A stretch of 64,000 nt of DNA. It comes from Holacanthus passer. Lineage: Eukaryota; Chordata; Actinopteri; Pomacanthidae. Shown one piece after another: positions 46,991 to 60,445 of the stretch; the stretch's first letter is position 1, and every line of letters begins with the position of its first letter. Both the position numbers and the translations under genes were made by a program. Location: the NCBI GenBank assembly GCA_025331565.1, contig JAFREQ010000041.1:868001-932000 (forward strand), in the 5' to 3' direction. The notes under the pieces are model-generated. The model saw only the letters and a program-made list of their open reading frames with translations. It had not been told where the DNA came from and ran no database searches.

Positions 46991-49900
46991 CAATAAGGTG
47001 GGGTAGACTGTACAGTTTGGAGCCTAATGAGGAAAAGTGATTATTGCCCGTTAAGCTTTCTGCTGTGAGTGCACAGTGGCTGAATGTGACTCAGGTGAGC
47101 ATATCAACATTGTTATCTTCCCTGACCCATCTGGATTTCAGCAGCTGGATAGAAAAGGGATAATAGTCAGAGAGATTTCAGTAAGAAAATCAAACTGGAA
47201 CTTTAAAGGTGGGTGGGGGGAAAAGTGGGATCTTCAGATGTAGATTAACCAAACCATGAAAATAAGACCAAATTTGTAATAAATGAGAAATATTCCTTAT
47301 GAATCATGATTTGAACTACACAAATTTGGTGCTGGACTTGTTACTGCACTTCCCACAGATCAAACCCACAAACTGCACACAGTGCACCTCCAGTCTGCCA
47401 GTGTTTTTCTCTAGCACTGCTCGCCCGACTGTACATGGTTTTATGATGTGGTGATAGTTTCAATCACTATTGTGTTTTATGAGCAGTAGGCATTTGAGTA
47501 TATGAAAATGTCACAGATTATCACTTGCATACACAGAAGGTATAGGATGCAGTAGAAAATATATCATTCCACAGAGAGACACGTCAGCTGCCTGCTTATA
47601 AACCTTGATGTGCACCACATAGCTGACTGTGGGCGAAAGGCAGATAACTTTGAATAAGACTGTTTTCATATATCCATTCAATCTAAGCTAAGAAGTAAAC
47701 AGATACAGCAAAAGAAAGTCAGACAACAGATTTACTTAGCCTACCTTGAAGCTTTATCCCGCAACCTCTCTCCTCTAATGGTAAATGTAACAAAGTTGAA
47801 ATTACATCCTCAAATGCACAGTGAGCACGGTGCAATCAATGTAAATGATGCAGCACAGCGGCACATATTCACCACCTACATGCGAAGACTGAGACTGCAT
47901 AAGTTAGCGGAGTCACAGGTGGGTTCATTATATGGAGTGTGAAGGTGTCAGCCTCATTAAGCAGAAGCCAGATCAGTGGGGGGAAGAAAAAAAAAAACAC
48001 TGGGAGTGTAGGCGTTCACTGTGCAAAGTATTTATCATGGTGCCAAAAAAAGAGAGATCCTGCTCAGGTTTAGAGAAAAACAAAATCTGCAACACTTGGA
48101 TGCTAATTAACTAGAATACAGCACGTAATCCATGAAGAGTGGTGACCTGCCCTCCACAAGGCCCAGCCTCAAATACAAGGTTAAACACAAGTCGAAATTC
48201 ACTTGTTAATGTGTGTTGTTTCAGTAATACACAGTATCATACATGTGCAGTACGTGTAGTGATGCCTTCAGTAGGGGTTAATATATTCCTGAACAATATG
48301 AAGCAAGAATATCATTACAGATATTACAGATTTTTTGTCAGTCAGTTTCATTGTTAGTCCAATGTTTTGGTTCAAAGCAAAACATTACTGCTTGCATCTA
48401 TTTTATTATGGAGATTAACAACAGTCCTCATCCCTCACTGACAAAATAGATTATTTGCCATTTCCTAAAACAAAACAAACCAAAAAACATGCCGAACAAA
48501 AATGATTTATGTGAGCATTTTCTTATCTGACATCTGTTGTTCCTGTTTCAGCTATTAAAACAACTTTGTGATAACATTTTGATATGATGATGGTTCGAGA
48601 TGAAAAGCCAGGCTGGGATCACTATAAAACAAAAACCATGACAACCTCATGTTGGTCAAGTCAGTAGGATCAGTTCTCTGGGGAGCATGGCTGTTTCATG
48701 ATATCAAGTGGCTTACACTGAAATATTTCAACAACTGAAGTGGTGGGATGACTGACATGGGAAAGACTGTGATCTTGGTTAAATGAAACCAATACTAACT
48801 AATACGTTCTGCCATGGTACAACAACATCAAGCAACTTTGCTACATAGAGAAGACACATGAGACAGTACTCTCAGAACCACAAGAGGGCACTTGTCAGTG
48901 AGCAATTTCACTTGGTTGTTTCAACAAATGGCCAGTGCTGCTGTTTCAGATGAAGACAATCTCAAAGATTTCCCCTCCACCAACACCTTGATCCATGACA
49001 AGGTATATTAAAACCTAAAGTAGAAAAATCGCAGTATTTCTGATGGCCTGATGACCTTTTCACCTGACCCCTTGCCTTCAGATCAAAATGTCCATTTGCA
49101 CAAAATAATTTTCAAATTCTACAAGTAAGTTGACACTTGCCGAGCTTAAAATGCAGCCTCAAGATGCTGCTAATATTGGCCCATTAACAAATGACGGGCA
49201 TGCTGTTATGTTTACGGTTCATTAAAGTGAAAATCTCATTAAAATCTCAGCTTCACTATCCAAAAATCATGCAGCACACCATCAGTGCTGCTTTATATCA
49301 GATAATGCCATTGAATGCAGCTTTCTCTGGAGAATCCGCCCACTCACTTCTGTTTAGGATACAGTCACTTCCTGTGGGTGGAAAAGTTTTCCCGTGACTG
49401 ATAACGCCTGCAACCAGAATTTAATTGGGGAAATTAGGGCGAATATAAAGCTTTTCTATTGCAGGGAATTAGATATTCATCTCTACTGCAACCACATTTT
49501 TTGATTTAACTTGGTAGAAGGGTTCTATCTTTGCTTAAAAATCTTGCCTAGTGCAGCTTTAAGCAAATCTTGTCAAAGAGAGCGCTGTGCGGGTCAGTGG
49601 TCTCTCCTGAAGACGACCAGTGAAGGTCGAGACATTCATTCACATATTAGATGTACTGATGCAGGCACTCGCTGGCGTTTCAGAATGGATGGCCCCGCCG
49701 CGCTCATCTCCAATCCAATCCCCGCTCGACGCTCTCCTCCCCGCTTTCATCCCCCACCGTCTCCCTCATCTCCATTGTGCTTGTGAGGCAGAAGCAGCAG
49801 CTAATCATGGAAAATGCTGGTGTTGTCCTCAGCTCGATGGAGGTAGCAGCGGAGACGGAGGACACCCATGACCTGTGAATGTATTTTTTAACCCCGATGT

Positions 49901-52900
49901 CGGTCGCTTCAAACAAACTGTTATTTTAAAGAGCTGGCCCTCCTCTGTATTGTCCCTGCTTTCACCTCCTATTCCACCCACCAACCACCACCCAAACATC
50001 ATTCCCACTCATCACTCTTCCTGTAAAGTTAAGCCAGGTTGACTGCGATAACATAGCACTGGCCTGTGTTTAGGGGTTTGGTGTTCACAGGTTTTGCAGT
50101 TTTATTAATAGCCCCATTTCCATGTGTCATTGTTTCTGACACCAAAATGGCACTGCAAAAAAGAAGCATATAACAAATTAATTTTTTTTTTAAAACAAAG
50201 AAACAAAACAGCACAGTGGGAAATGTTTTCAGTCATTCAGGACCATGACAATCACGCTCATGCAGGGTCATCGGGTCGGCAGTAACCATACCACATGAAC
50301 TTCTCTCTCTTATCAAACTTTGCTAAACATGTAATAAAATGTATTCCGCTAATGCAATGTTTCAAAATGATTTCCGACTAAAATAGGGCTGAAAAGGTAC
50401 TTTGAGAATCGTCATTAACACACACAGTAACAGTTGCTTACCCTCAATGGCACTGTCAGTGCTTCCGGTTTCCCAGAAAAGGCCTACCACTGCGTTCACA
50501 TTAAAATGCAATTATTGGGAATGTGATGAGTTCGTATCAACTAGAGCTTAATGCAACGACATTAGCTCACTGCACTGTGACCAGAGCAGACGCGAAATCA
50601 ACGTGGCCTCTTATGTGAGGATACCGTTAGAGTAGCAGAATAACTACTGCCATATAATAAGGTAATATTTTGCACAGGTGCAGCAACGTGCAGCATATTT
50701 ACATTCAGGTTTACCCACCAATTTCAAACATTAAGTTTGGTTAATTCGCCCCAGAGTACTCTTCAACCAGTGACAGCAGTTGTACAATACAACTGGTGGA
50801 TGTGTGTTCCCAACTTTGAGAAATGTAAAGCAGTTTAGACAAATACTAATTACCTGTAGTCAGTCACAATATCTAAAGTAATGTAGTTTGATTACTTTCC
50901 GTTACTTTTGGATTACCTCAATACCAAATATGCAAATAAAGACACAAGAAAAGAAATAACTTGCACTGTATTGTGATGTTGTTTCCCTTTTCTGCTTTAA
51001 AGACAAAATAATGGCAAAATTTCCACCCAGCAAAAACCTTTTTTCTCTCTACAGGCCATGATAATGAATTAACAACTGTAAGATTAGCTGATGTCATCCA
51101 AGACCAGAGTGGTGCTGTGAGACTTGTGAAGCGTCGTAATGTGTGCACACACGCATGGTAGTCCTTCTTCATCTAAAAATGTATTTTAAATTCAGGTCTG
51201 CCAACTTTTCAAACTAGTTTGGAGTGAGACTTATATCAGTTTAGTAGGTGGTGCATTTTGTGAGTAAGCCATCTGTGGCATTATCCACCACAGGGGCTGG
51301 GGTCATAATTATCACGTCATGTCAATAGCACACTTGTGTTCTTTAATATTTTTGTCACTTTTTTTGGTGAAGGCAAATTAACTTTAGAAATCATGTTTTG
51401 TTTATCTTTCCATTTTTACTGTATTCTGCGTTTTCAACCAGCTGAACACACAGAAAATGTGATATATTCATATCATATTAAAATCAGAATGATTAATGAT
51501 TCTTACCAGCTCATTAGTAGTATGTACTGAAGGTTTTTCCTTTACTCTGGAGACTCTTTACTTTATCCACAGTCTCTAACTGGAGTGACTGTGAACCAGA
51601 AGTACACACAGCAGATCAGCTGGTTACATTTTGTGGAATCAGCATCACCATCACATCATTATTCTACCAGGTTTCTACTGTAAATCAACAGGCGTGTTGA
51701 AGTCTGACATGTTGAAAACAGTTCCATGAAATGAAAAACGATTAAAACTTCTCTCTCAGTTAATAACTGCTTCGAGACCTTCTGTCTCTACCAGCCCTCA
51801 CCTAGTGTCATCACAAAAACAAAAAGTAACACCAGGTAAGTATTTTCAATTACACTACAGGTAGAGGTGTGATGACTAACATCATGTGATTATAGTGATG
51901 TTCTCAAAAATAAAATTTTGTATTTTGTTTTTTAAATCCCAATTCATTTGTGGATCACTACCAGGATGGGGATCTCGTTTACGTTACAATACGAAGATAA
52001 GCAGGCAACTGCATTGGCAAATCTAGCTGACAAGATGACTAGACCACATTTTCAATTCTACCTCAACTGTTTTGTTTCCTTGTTCTATGTTCGGACTCAC
52101 ACTGGTCTATTGTGCTATGGCAGAGACAGAAATTATGGTGAATGAATATGATATTAATGTATGTGCATTAATATATCTCAGATGTGTTTACCAGTAAATT
52201 AAAACAAGGTGATCAAGTGAGATATGTGTGCTGAAGGAGCAGAAGTGTGGGGAAGGCTCGTTGCTGTACTTTGTGCAGGTGAGAGGAAAGTGAAACAGGA
52301 GACTCAGCAGAACAGCGCTGAAGAAAGAACCGTGTTCCTTCAGCACTTATAATTGCAACCTCAGAGATTTTACACTATCTAGCATACAACTACAGCTTGC
52401 CCAAGAGGAGCATCGTCCAGGCAGACAGTCTCCAGGTGTTCACGTAAATGTTCCCCACACGTGTGAAAAATACAACCTGAAACAAACTGGCTCCAAGGCT
52501 ACTGGATTTCTTTTTGCAGGCTAATACAGTATGTTTCCCATCTTCCTCCCCCCCTCCCCCCAAGGTCAACAGAGCAACAGTATTGAGTTAGAGATATGGC
52601 AGGCATGGCAGCAGATCTGTGCAGATAAAACATCTAGGTTACATCCCAGTGGATGTTCTGTACCCTGACTTGAAACACATTTCCTCCTCATTCTATCCTG
52701 TGACAAAAACTCTTGATGTATTGGATGTGAATCTGAGGAGAAAGTCTTGTCCTGAGGGGACACGGAAACATTTCCCACCTGCTTTCCTTCTGAATTGTAA
52801 CAGATTGCATAATGTTGAATCTTTTCCACTACTGAAGCTGTTGTGGCTTTATGGTGGAAAGTGACAGCTTGTTATGGTGGTAACTGACGGCTGAAGACTT

Positions 52901-53898
52901 TGTGTTTATGTTTGGCTTTGGATTTTCCATATTTCAGTGGACTGGAATCCAGCAAGAGTTGGCTGTGTTTTTGAAAAGAGGATTATTTCAATGTTGACAC
53001 CGTTTTTCCAAAGAGCACTCAGGAAAAGAGGAAATACTAAACGGTGATTCAAAAATGTACTGCCTTACAACTTTAACAGGCAGGGCTCATATTTATCAAA
53101 GTTCTGTGAGTTATATTTGAGATTTCTGTAAAGAGTCAAATTAGGAGTAATAATTCTTCTCTGCGTGTGAAGAATACAATACATTTATTAAGTGACTCAT
53201 TCCGACTTACAGTAAAGTGGAACATTTAAGAGCAGCTCACAGTTGTTCACATGATTAGTCACATTTATATGTTCAACAATAGCCAATCAGTGACAGGATC
53301 TGTCTGCCCTCTATTTCATTATTCCAGATAAATCTTGACATTTAGTGTCTTGCAAACCCCCCCATAGAAGTTATATTTTTGTATGACATCGTTGGTATTT
53401 CTGGCAGAAACGAATAATTAACAACAAGGTACAGTCTGCCATTAAATATATATAGGGGTGAAATTACAGGAAATTGGTTGAAACAGAATCATCAGGAAGC
53501 AGGAAGGGAAGTCTGCTACAAAAATAATGCAAGAAAATAGATTTTTTTTAAAAACAATGTTTCATTTTAAGCACTTTAACGGATGGCAGCAGTATAACAT
53601 CTTGTCAGAACGCATCTGAAATAACAACCTGGCAGCAGTTGCAACAGGTTAGCTACAACTATCCTATTCTGGCGTACAAATATTGCTTCAGATGAAGAAA
53701 ATACGGCTATTTTTAATGACTCCAGTTTTATCAGGAGAGATGATGGTTGGTAGCACGTTTTCCGAATGAAGGGTGAGCATTTTAGACAGCGATATAAAAT
53801 CAACATTTCACACACTGATTGGACGGTAAGAGGAGCAGGCAATGGGATCCTTTCTCTTTTCAAAAGTAAGAGAGTTAGAGTTAGTGCAGGGGGGATTT
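46991..53898. other. No gene recognised over 6.9 kb
   Basis: Only short frames. A complex GC-richer patch at about 49560-49920 (frames 49511-49916 on both strands overlap and are mutual shadows) may be conserved non-coding DNA. Around 50850-50925 the text GATTACTTTCCGTTACTTTTGGATTACC is reminiscent of an old fish repeat, without ends. Runs of T (50180-50191) and C (52549-52561) are present. Confidence 0.45.
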
Positions 53899-54190
53899 CA
53901 ATGATTCACTAGACATATCAAAACGGGGGCTAATTTGAGTTGAAATTTACCTTTAAACTCTGTTGAATAGCTGTCTGGCTCTGCACATTTGCCACCTTGC
54001 ATAGATGTAATAGCAACAGAAAGTTCAGTAATGGTTATTGGATTCTCCAACTTTTCATCCAAATCAGGATGAACTACAGGGATTTCAAGCATGACAAAAA
54101 AGTTGTCAAAGAATTGCATGGCCGAGTTGGTTTCACATATGTATAACAAAGCATGAAGTAGTCTTTAAATTTGTCATTAATTCTTTGGGG
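53899..54190 (-). pseudogene. L1-like ORF2 fragment (start of reverse transcriptase)
   Basis: L1 ORF2 encodes endonuclease plus reverse transcriptase. The minus-strand text reads INDKFKDYF, then MQFFDNFF, then LDEKLENPITITELSVAI, then SMQGGKCAEPDSYSTEF. This is the region just before and at the start of the reverse-transcriptase domain. The GK.PGPDG block is degraded to GKCAEPDS. A frameshift near 54120 divides it, and homology stops at about 53899 before any catalytic motif. It sits immediately after an ORF1 fragment with no endonuclease domain between. Confidence 0.85.
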
Positions 54191-54199
54191 GTCTATTCC

Positions 54200-54740
54200 A
54201 ACGTCTGAAGAAGCTTCAGCGCCTGGACGTGGTAGAAGTGTGCCTTTGTAAGGTGGGCCAAGGTGTGCTCCCCTCTTTAGGTTTCTGTCATAGAGGTCAG
54301 TGGGCATGGTCGAGCAGGGGTTCGCCTTCAGCTGAGCAGGTCCTGGAGTGAGTGGCTGAGTGGGCTGGGGGATGAAGTCAGTGGCACGGGGTTCATCCAG
54401 TAACTGTGGCACACCAATCACATGTACGTTATTCCTTCAGGACCAGATCCTCACAGCTGTCATCCAGATGTTTCACTTGCATGATTGGCAGGCCAACTGT
54501 AGCTTCCAATATATTCATCCAAGTACCGTGGTCAGTAGCTGCTCATGTTCTTGCACCACCACCTCATCACCATCCACTGAAGTGGTTCTACTGGTTTGTG
54601 GACTGGGCATGAATTTTCACCAATATGTTGTTCTTACAAGAGTCCATCATGGGCTGTAGCAGCGTAGCATCAAGAGTGCTAATAGTATTATCATCCTCTG
54701 TTGTTAGTGTGGCCAGTTCAGGAGGATGCTGTACTTTGCT
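54200..54740 (-). pseudogene. L1-like ORF1 remnant (coiled-coil and RRM part)
   Basis: L1 ORF1 is an RNA-binding chaperone. Near 54434-54365 the minus strand reads NNVHVIGVPQLLDEPRATDF, the start of the RRM-type domain. Further on it reads PLLDHAH, then QKPKEG, and in a shifted frame HFYHVQALKLLQTLE, the RRM end. Upstream to about 54740, LATLTTEDDNTISTLDATLL could be the preceding coiled-coil region. In-frame stops at the positions after LDHAH and PL, plus frameshifts, show it is dead. Confidence 0.75.
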
Positions 54741-54780
54741 TCATCCTCTTGTGGGCTCATTCCAAAACCATACCATATCC

Positions 54781-57339
54781 ATATTTCAGCTATCTAGAAC
54801 TGTAAGAGACATCAAGAGCTCTATTTAATAAAAGATATTAAAAATATGGAAAAAAAAAACCTTCTGATTTCAAGTTTCTGATGATCTAAGTCAGTTCATG
54901 TCCAGAACTTCAGTTTGTTCAGTATCAACAGCACAAAGCATCAGAAAGCACTGATATGCTGATGACTTTTTCCATTTATTCTACACCCACTGCTTCCTCA
55001 TTCAGCAATGCAGCAGTATGCTGTACTGCTGTACATGCAACGAAAGTCTATTAACTCAATGATGCTGTCTTTATCTGGTCAACATCTCTGAAAACTAAGA
55101 CCAATCCTCACAGTGTTGTGGCCTCTAAAATCTGCTGTCTTCCTGTCATGGCAGGTAGGTCTGGCTCATGATTGCAGATGACACAGCTAAGTGAGAAAAA
55201 AAAGGAAAAACAGCCTCAACCGAGCTCACAGAGGAACACATTAAATATAATGGAATTTTCCTATTTTGACTTCTTCCAGTTTTCCAGCCTTTGTGGCCTT
55301 TGACACATCCTTTATTAAATCCCTTTGAGTATTTAAAAGCTGACCTGAATGCAGAGTTGGAGGACTGACCTGAGACTGCAATAAACCCGTGAGGACTGCT
55401 GCCTTCTTTGGAAAGACTGCAAGCTTGGATATGAGCAAAGTCATGAAATATTTCTTCTGTTCGCAAAGTGTGCATCAATGGAATGTAAAATACAGTTTGT
55501 AGTTACTGCTGAAGATGTCTTACTGTACAAAACCAACCATGAATAACATCTGCAGGATCCAAATGGAAAAAAACATTCACAGGCGAGCAAATGGTCTCCT
55601 GATCATTTCCTGGTTACACCAACACCCTCAAATCCCAATGCAAGAAAGAATTAGTTAAACATGTATTTCAGATAGTGAGATGATACTATAATGGCCATGG
55701 TGCCATTATTTGACCACAGTTATATTCTACCTCTCAAGAGAATTCCTGTGTCCCACTTCCATACTACATTATTCATCTTACCATGTTTTTGTACAGTTGG
55801 GAGCAATGTTCACACTGTGAGGGTGAAACGATTACTGTGAAAATTCTACCTTGAAAATGCCAGCATGCAGTCACTAAAATAACCCAATTTCTGACTAAAC
55901 TTTTGATGGATAGGGCCGTCCCGCAATGCAACGTGCAATAGAAATAGAGCTTCTCACAGCTGGAGAACAGCTGCGGATGCCGCTGCAATGGCTGAGTGAA
56001 ATTGAACCTCATAAAAAATTTAACTAGTAAAACCGGGGGGGAAATTGAAATTGACAATGGTGTTCCAAATTTTCAGTGTGGTGGCTGTAGGTGGGCCCCT
56101 TGTATTGTTCAACTTTAGTAAAATCTGAAAAGGACATGAATCTCTAACGACCAAAACAGCACCCTATGAATATCAGCGTACAGTGTGTTCTTTATTTTAG
56201 TGTAAGTTTATAATATGGAACTAGAACAAAGCATGTATTTTTACAGTTGAATGAACTGTACTGAGAACAGAACAGGTAAAGCAGAAAAAGAGAAAGGGTG
56301 TGGGGTGCAGTTAGATTCTGCGACCTCTTTTACATGTCATACTAGTTGTATTGTTCATCTTTTTCATGTTTATGCATGTCATTACTTTTAGTATGTAATT
56401 TATTTTGGAGTCACATTTCAAGTCTCGCTGGGCTGCCCTCAGCATCACCTGTAAACACTCAGCTGTCACAGACTTCTATAAAAGTTTAAGCCGGACACTT
56501 CAAGACTATTCCCTTTGTAGCACGCAGCCAGTGAGGTAGCTTGTTTGTGTATGTTGGTCAAATGTTACTCATGTCAATCACTGCTCTGCATGCTGTTATT
56601 TGTGTGCATTTATACTGCATAGTTTTCATGGTGGATTTGGAGAAGAAGCTCCAATAAACCAGCAGCACTTACGTCTGCCTGTGCTTGGAGGGAATCAAAG
56701 TGAAAACTTTCATACTAGTATAAGCATGTCATAGTGTTCCATTGACAAGAATTGATTCTTAGTGACTGAAACTATATTCTGGTCCTAAAATGATTCATTT
56801 TATTGTGGTTTTTGTTAGAGATATGAACATAGCATTGCTTCAGCCTCAGTTCTATATCAATGAAACTAAATGTGAATTCAGGCTTATTGCATTAATATAC
56901 AGAAATTTAGGTCTCATTTCTAATTCTATTCTAGTTCTAATTCGAATATCTAGAACTTTATTGTATCTGTTTACTGTAAATAAACAGTATTCACATAGTT
57001 TTATTGTTTCCTGGTAAGCCAGACTTCTAACATTAAACCAACTCTTGAAATAAGGTGAAAGCAGTAACATCGACTGTATATAAAACAAATAGAAATTAAA
57101 AAGAGACAGATTGAAGGTGTAGGTGGAATGAGGGACCCTTTTGTTGTAGCCGAACTGTAACTTTAAAACACTGCCATGTTTCATCTCTCTGTCTCCACTG
57201 TAACACAATGAAAAACAGCCATATCAAAGCAATCCTTAAAACACATGTAGGTTTCCAGGGGGAGCATCGAGTGTTTACATCAAAAGAGAACACACACTGA
57301 TAACAGGCAGACATCAGTAATTTTAATGAAAGGCTTTGA
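54781..57339. other. No gene recognised
   Basis: Includes an 8-bp inverted word CAGCAGTA/TACTGCTG near 55010-55031. The minus-strand frames 55146-55478 and 55241-55444 overlap and match nothing. AT-rich open frames at 56790-57208 on both strands are shadows of each other. Confidence 0.45.
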
Positions 57340-58300
57340 TTCGCTCTTCTTGTCTGAATAATTCACACTTGGCATTAAATGAAAGTCGCTTAGGAACCAT
57401 CTGAGACGACCCACGTGTGAGCAGCACAAACCTCTCCCTGCGGGGGCCAATCCAAAGGGATTCGCCGACCTTTGACATCAAGCTGATAAAAGTCAAAAAA
57501 GATCACTTATCCACTCCCTCACATTTGTCTCACACTTGTGTCAGTTTTAAAAACAGACCGCTAATGGCACAGCGAGCCGCCTTTTTATTACACAACACTG
57601 TCACATCCTGCTTTGTCACATTGCATTATTAATGAGCATAAAAACCCCTCGGTCTGACCAGAGACCTCTGCATTACATCTTCCACCACACGTTCCCAACA
57701 GACTCCATAGAAAAATGAAAACAGTATGAATTTAAAAGGCTGGTACTGGCTGTTAATTTCAGTAAATGATTATCCCGCCACTCGTACAGCAGTATTTTAT
57801 CTCAGCATTAGTTTAAAGAAAACATTCATCTCCTCAGGCGACAGAAACCAATAAAGCATTAAAACTTTTAAACTGCGCTCAACATTTCTTCTTCGGCAGC
57901 GTGCGTGCAAAGGCTATTTTTAATTGAGTTTTGGCTCCAACCTGCTTCTCCTGCCGCATCTACTTGAACCTTAATTACAGGGGTCTGCCTGTGCAAGAAA
58001 GCAAGGTAATAGAATACGGCCGCAGGTCATCACATTTAATAGTATGACTCATCATTAACACTTGGCAACAGCGATCGATCGGGCGTAAGTGAAAAGAATA
58101 CTTGAAAACAAGGCTGGGCTGGAGACTAAGTGCTCCATCAGATAAAGGAGAGCCATAACTCACAGTTGGGATACGAGGAGGCCGCTGGTGTTTTTCTCAC
58201 TCAAAGAAGGTTCAGATTACGGCTCATCAGCGTCACTCTCCACAGACAGACTCTAAATGCTTCCTTCTCTTAACAGGATGGTTGGAGTTGACCTCTCTTT
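57340..58300. other. Candidate conserved non-coding stretch (strongest of its kind here)
   Basis: Nearly 1 kb of complex repeat-free DNA with closely spaced words typical of developmental enhancers: CCGCCTTTTTATTACAC, TTGCATTATTAATGAGCATA (57622-57641), AGTAAATGATTATCCCGCC, TTTTTAATTGAG and CTTAATTACAGGGG. Short frames exist (57417-57632, 57975-58163) but look unlike protein. I infer regulatory DNA near a developmental gene; a deep alignment would decide. Confidence 0.28.
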
Positions 58301-58590
58301 ATCTGCTGATCCCTGACAGAGCTGTAGCCAGCCACCAAAAGAAGTCAAATTTTATATCTCTATTACATTTTCTGAAAATTTGATCTGTCTGCATGAATAT
58401 CTAAAGGCTGCTTCAAAGCTTCTTCCCACTACCAGGCTATAATTTGGTGCAAAATACTAAATCCCTTTTTTGTATTTTACTTCATGCAATGGCAGATCGT
58501 AGTCAGGATTTTACAAATAGTGAGGCCATGAGTTTCCCCAATGCACATACGTAACCCCTTCTCAGAAAACAACACAGAGAAATAATCACT
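58301..58590. other. No gene recognised
   Basis: Nothing structured ahead of the LINE tail. Confidence 0.5.
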
Positions 58591-58616
58591 ATAAGATAAG
58601 ATAAGATAAGATAAGA
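58591..58616. repeat. (ATAAG)n tail repeat of the LINE
   Basis: Five ATAAG units forming the tandem 3' tail of the minus-strand LINE. Confidence 0.9.
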
Positions 58617-59255
58617 CAGCGTTTACTGATCCCCCTCAGGGAAATTCACTTGTTATAGCAACTCGCAGAACAGGCAAATTGAAGTACAGTATTTCAAAAT
58701 AAATACAAATAAAGCGGCTAAGTTAAAAATGAGGCAGCAATAACAAAAAATAAACTGGCAATAGAAACAACTAGAAAAAGTAGAAACAGCATTTACACTA
58801 AATGAGGTAAAGTATTTACACTATGTTACCTGTTTTTTCCTTGTTAATTGACATCCAGAAGTATTTGACATATTATATCTATATGAGAATAAAGATGCTA
58901 AAAATGCTATTGCACAGAAAATGCTATGGTATTGCACAGACAGTGGGGATGATTCCTACATACTGCACAGTGAGGCAGAAATGCAGTCATCGGTTAACTA
59001 CAATGAGGTGTTATAGATTCTGACTGCAGTGTGTATGAAGGACCTGTGGTAGTGCTCCTTCTTGCAGGGTGGAAGTCTTAGTCTGTTGCTAAAGGAGCTG
59101 CTTAAAGCTCCCACAGTCTCCTGCAGGGGGTGAGAGGGGTTGTCTGTGATAGATGTCAGCTTGGCTAACATCCTCCTCTCACCCACCTCCTCAATGGAGT
59201 CCAGAGAACAGTCCAGGACAGAACCAGCCCTCCTGACCAAGTCATATAAATACAT
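58591..59255 (-). mobile_element. Rex1/CR1-like LINE 3' end with ORF2 C-terminus, minus strand
   Basis: The minus-strand frame 58998-59255 reads LVRRAGSVLDCSLDSIEE, then ERRMLAKLTSI, then NPSHPLQETVGALSSSF, then RSFIHTAVRIYNTSL and a stop. This is the C-terminal tail of teleost Rex1-type ORF2. After the stop comes an AT-rich 3' region ending in GAATTTCCCTGAGGGGGATC then AGTAAAC, and a (CTTAT)n tail (58591-58616 on the plus strand as ATAAG). All parts of the 3' end are in the expected order. The enzyme domains are missing because of 5' truncation. Confidence 0.9.
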
Positions 59256-59995
59256 GTTCTTTATTTATGTCTATATTAAGACATCTGTGCAGTTTGAGGA
59301 GAGTCATGATGTCTGACTAATCACCTAATTGATCAACGATCTAGCTTTCAGATGATTGGATGGATTTTCGGCAGGTCAGTGAGCAATTTGACGACAGCCT
59401 AATTCTCCAACATGGCAGCTGTTTGAAGAGCCATTACTGCAGTTAGCTTGTTTAAATAATCCTGGAGCAGCACTTCATCATATATGTTAAACTGTAGTCT
59501 AGACTTGCTATCATAAGTCGTGGAGACTGCTGCAGAACAGACAGATTCAGAGCACCATATCATTCTTTTCTTCTTCTTCAAAGTACAATTGCTCAAAGTA
59601 ACTCTGCCTTTCTCTCTATTTAGTCAACAGGAAGGACGCAGTCATTTTGTTTGAGCAAATTTTACCGGAACTGTCACTGTACAGAGCAGACAGGGGGTTC
59701 AGGGTGAGCACCACCTTGTGGCTGTCCAATTGATCCATACAGTACAAACGTTGCAGGTTTGGACATACGGAGAGGCCCATAAAAACATGTGATATGAGTT
59801 AACACAATGTACAAGATCATTAGAAATGCAGCGTCTGCGCAGAGTTAGGGGTGTGAAGATTCACTGATACGTATTGGATCCATACTGAATTCTGTGTGAA
59901 ACTCATCAAAATTCAACACAGTTGTCAAAAAACTCAAAATTCTCCCCAAGTAACTCTCCAGCTCTCTCTTTAAGTCTGTGAACTCCTGTCCTTCC

Positions 59996-60014
59996 GTGTG
60001 TGTGTGTGTGTGTG
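59996..60014. repeat. (TG)n microsatellite
   Basis: Nine TG units in tandem. Confidence 0.9.
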
Positions 60015-60425
60015 ATAGTGTGAACAACCAGATCGTTCTCATTCCCAGGTCGGCAATTACAGATGTTTTCATCTGTGTGAGCCACAATATTAGACACTCA
60101 GAGCAAGCTGACATAGAATAAAGAGTGAGGAGCTCAGAGGAGGAGGCTGGGATGGTTGGGTCAAGGTTGACTTATTTTAACTTATGTAGTAGGTTAAGGT
60201 ATAAACCTAACCAAACTGCAGCTGTTTCACAATGTTAACCATGTGTTACAAAGGCTTTCTGACAGAAAGGCGTTGTGGCAGTGGCCTCATGCAGGGGTCT
60301 GTACAAGACGCAGAGGGACATGACAAAAATGTGGGTATTTGAAGACCTGGGAATGAGAACAGGTTGGAACAATGCAGGACATTTACTTGTGATAGAGTAG
60401 ACTTTCTCCAATAGCCACCTCCCCT

Positions 60426-60445
60426 GCACACACACACACACACAC
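60426..60445. repeat. (CA)n microsatellite
   Basis: Ten CA units in tandem. Confidence 0.9.

Noticed and set aside
49511..49916. Overlapping frames in a GC-richer patch
   Set aside because: Three frames on two strands compete, none protein-like; kept only as possible non-coding conserved DNA.
54360..54828. Plus-strand frames of 99, 68 and 67 codons
   Set aside because: They are antisense to the L1 ORF1 remnant, whose motifs are on the minus strand.
56790..57208. 75- and 118-codon frames on opposite strands
   Set aside because: AT-rich mutual shadows with no recognisable features.
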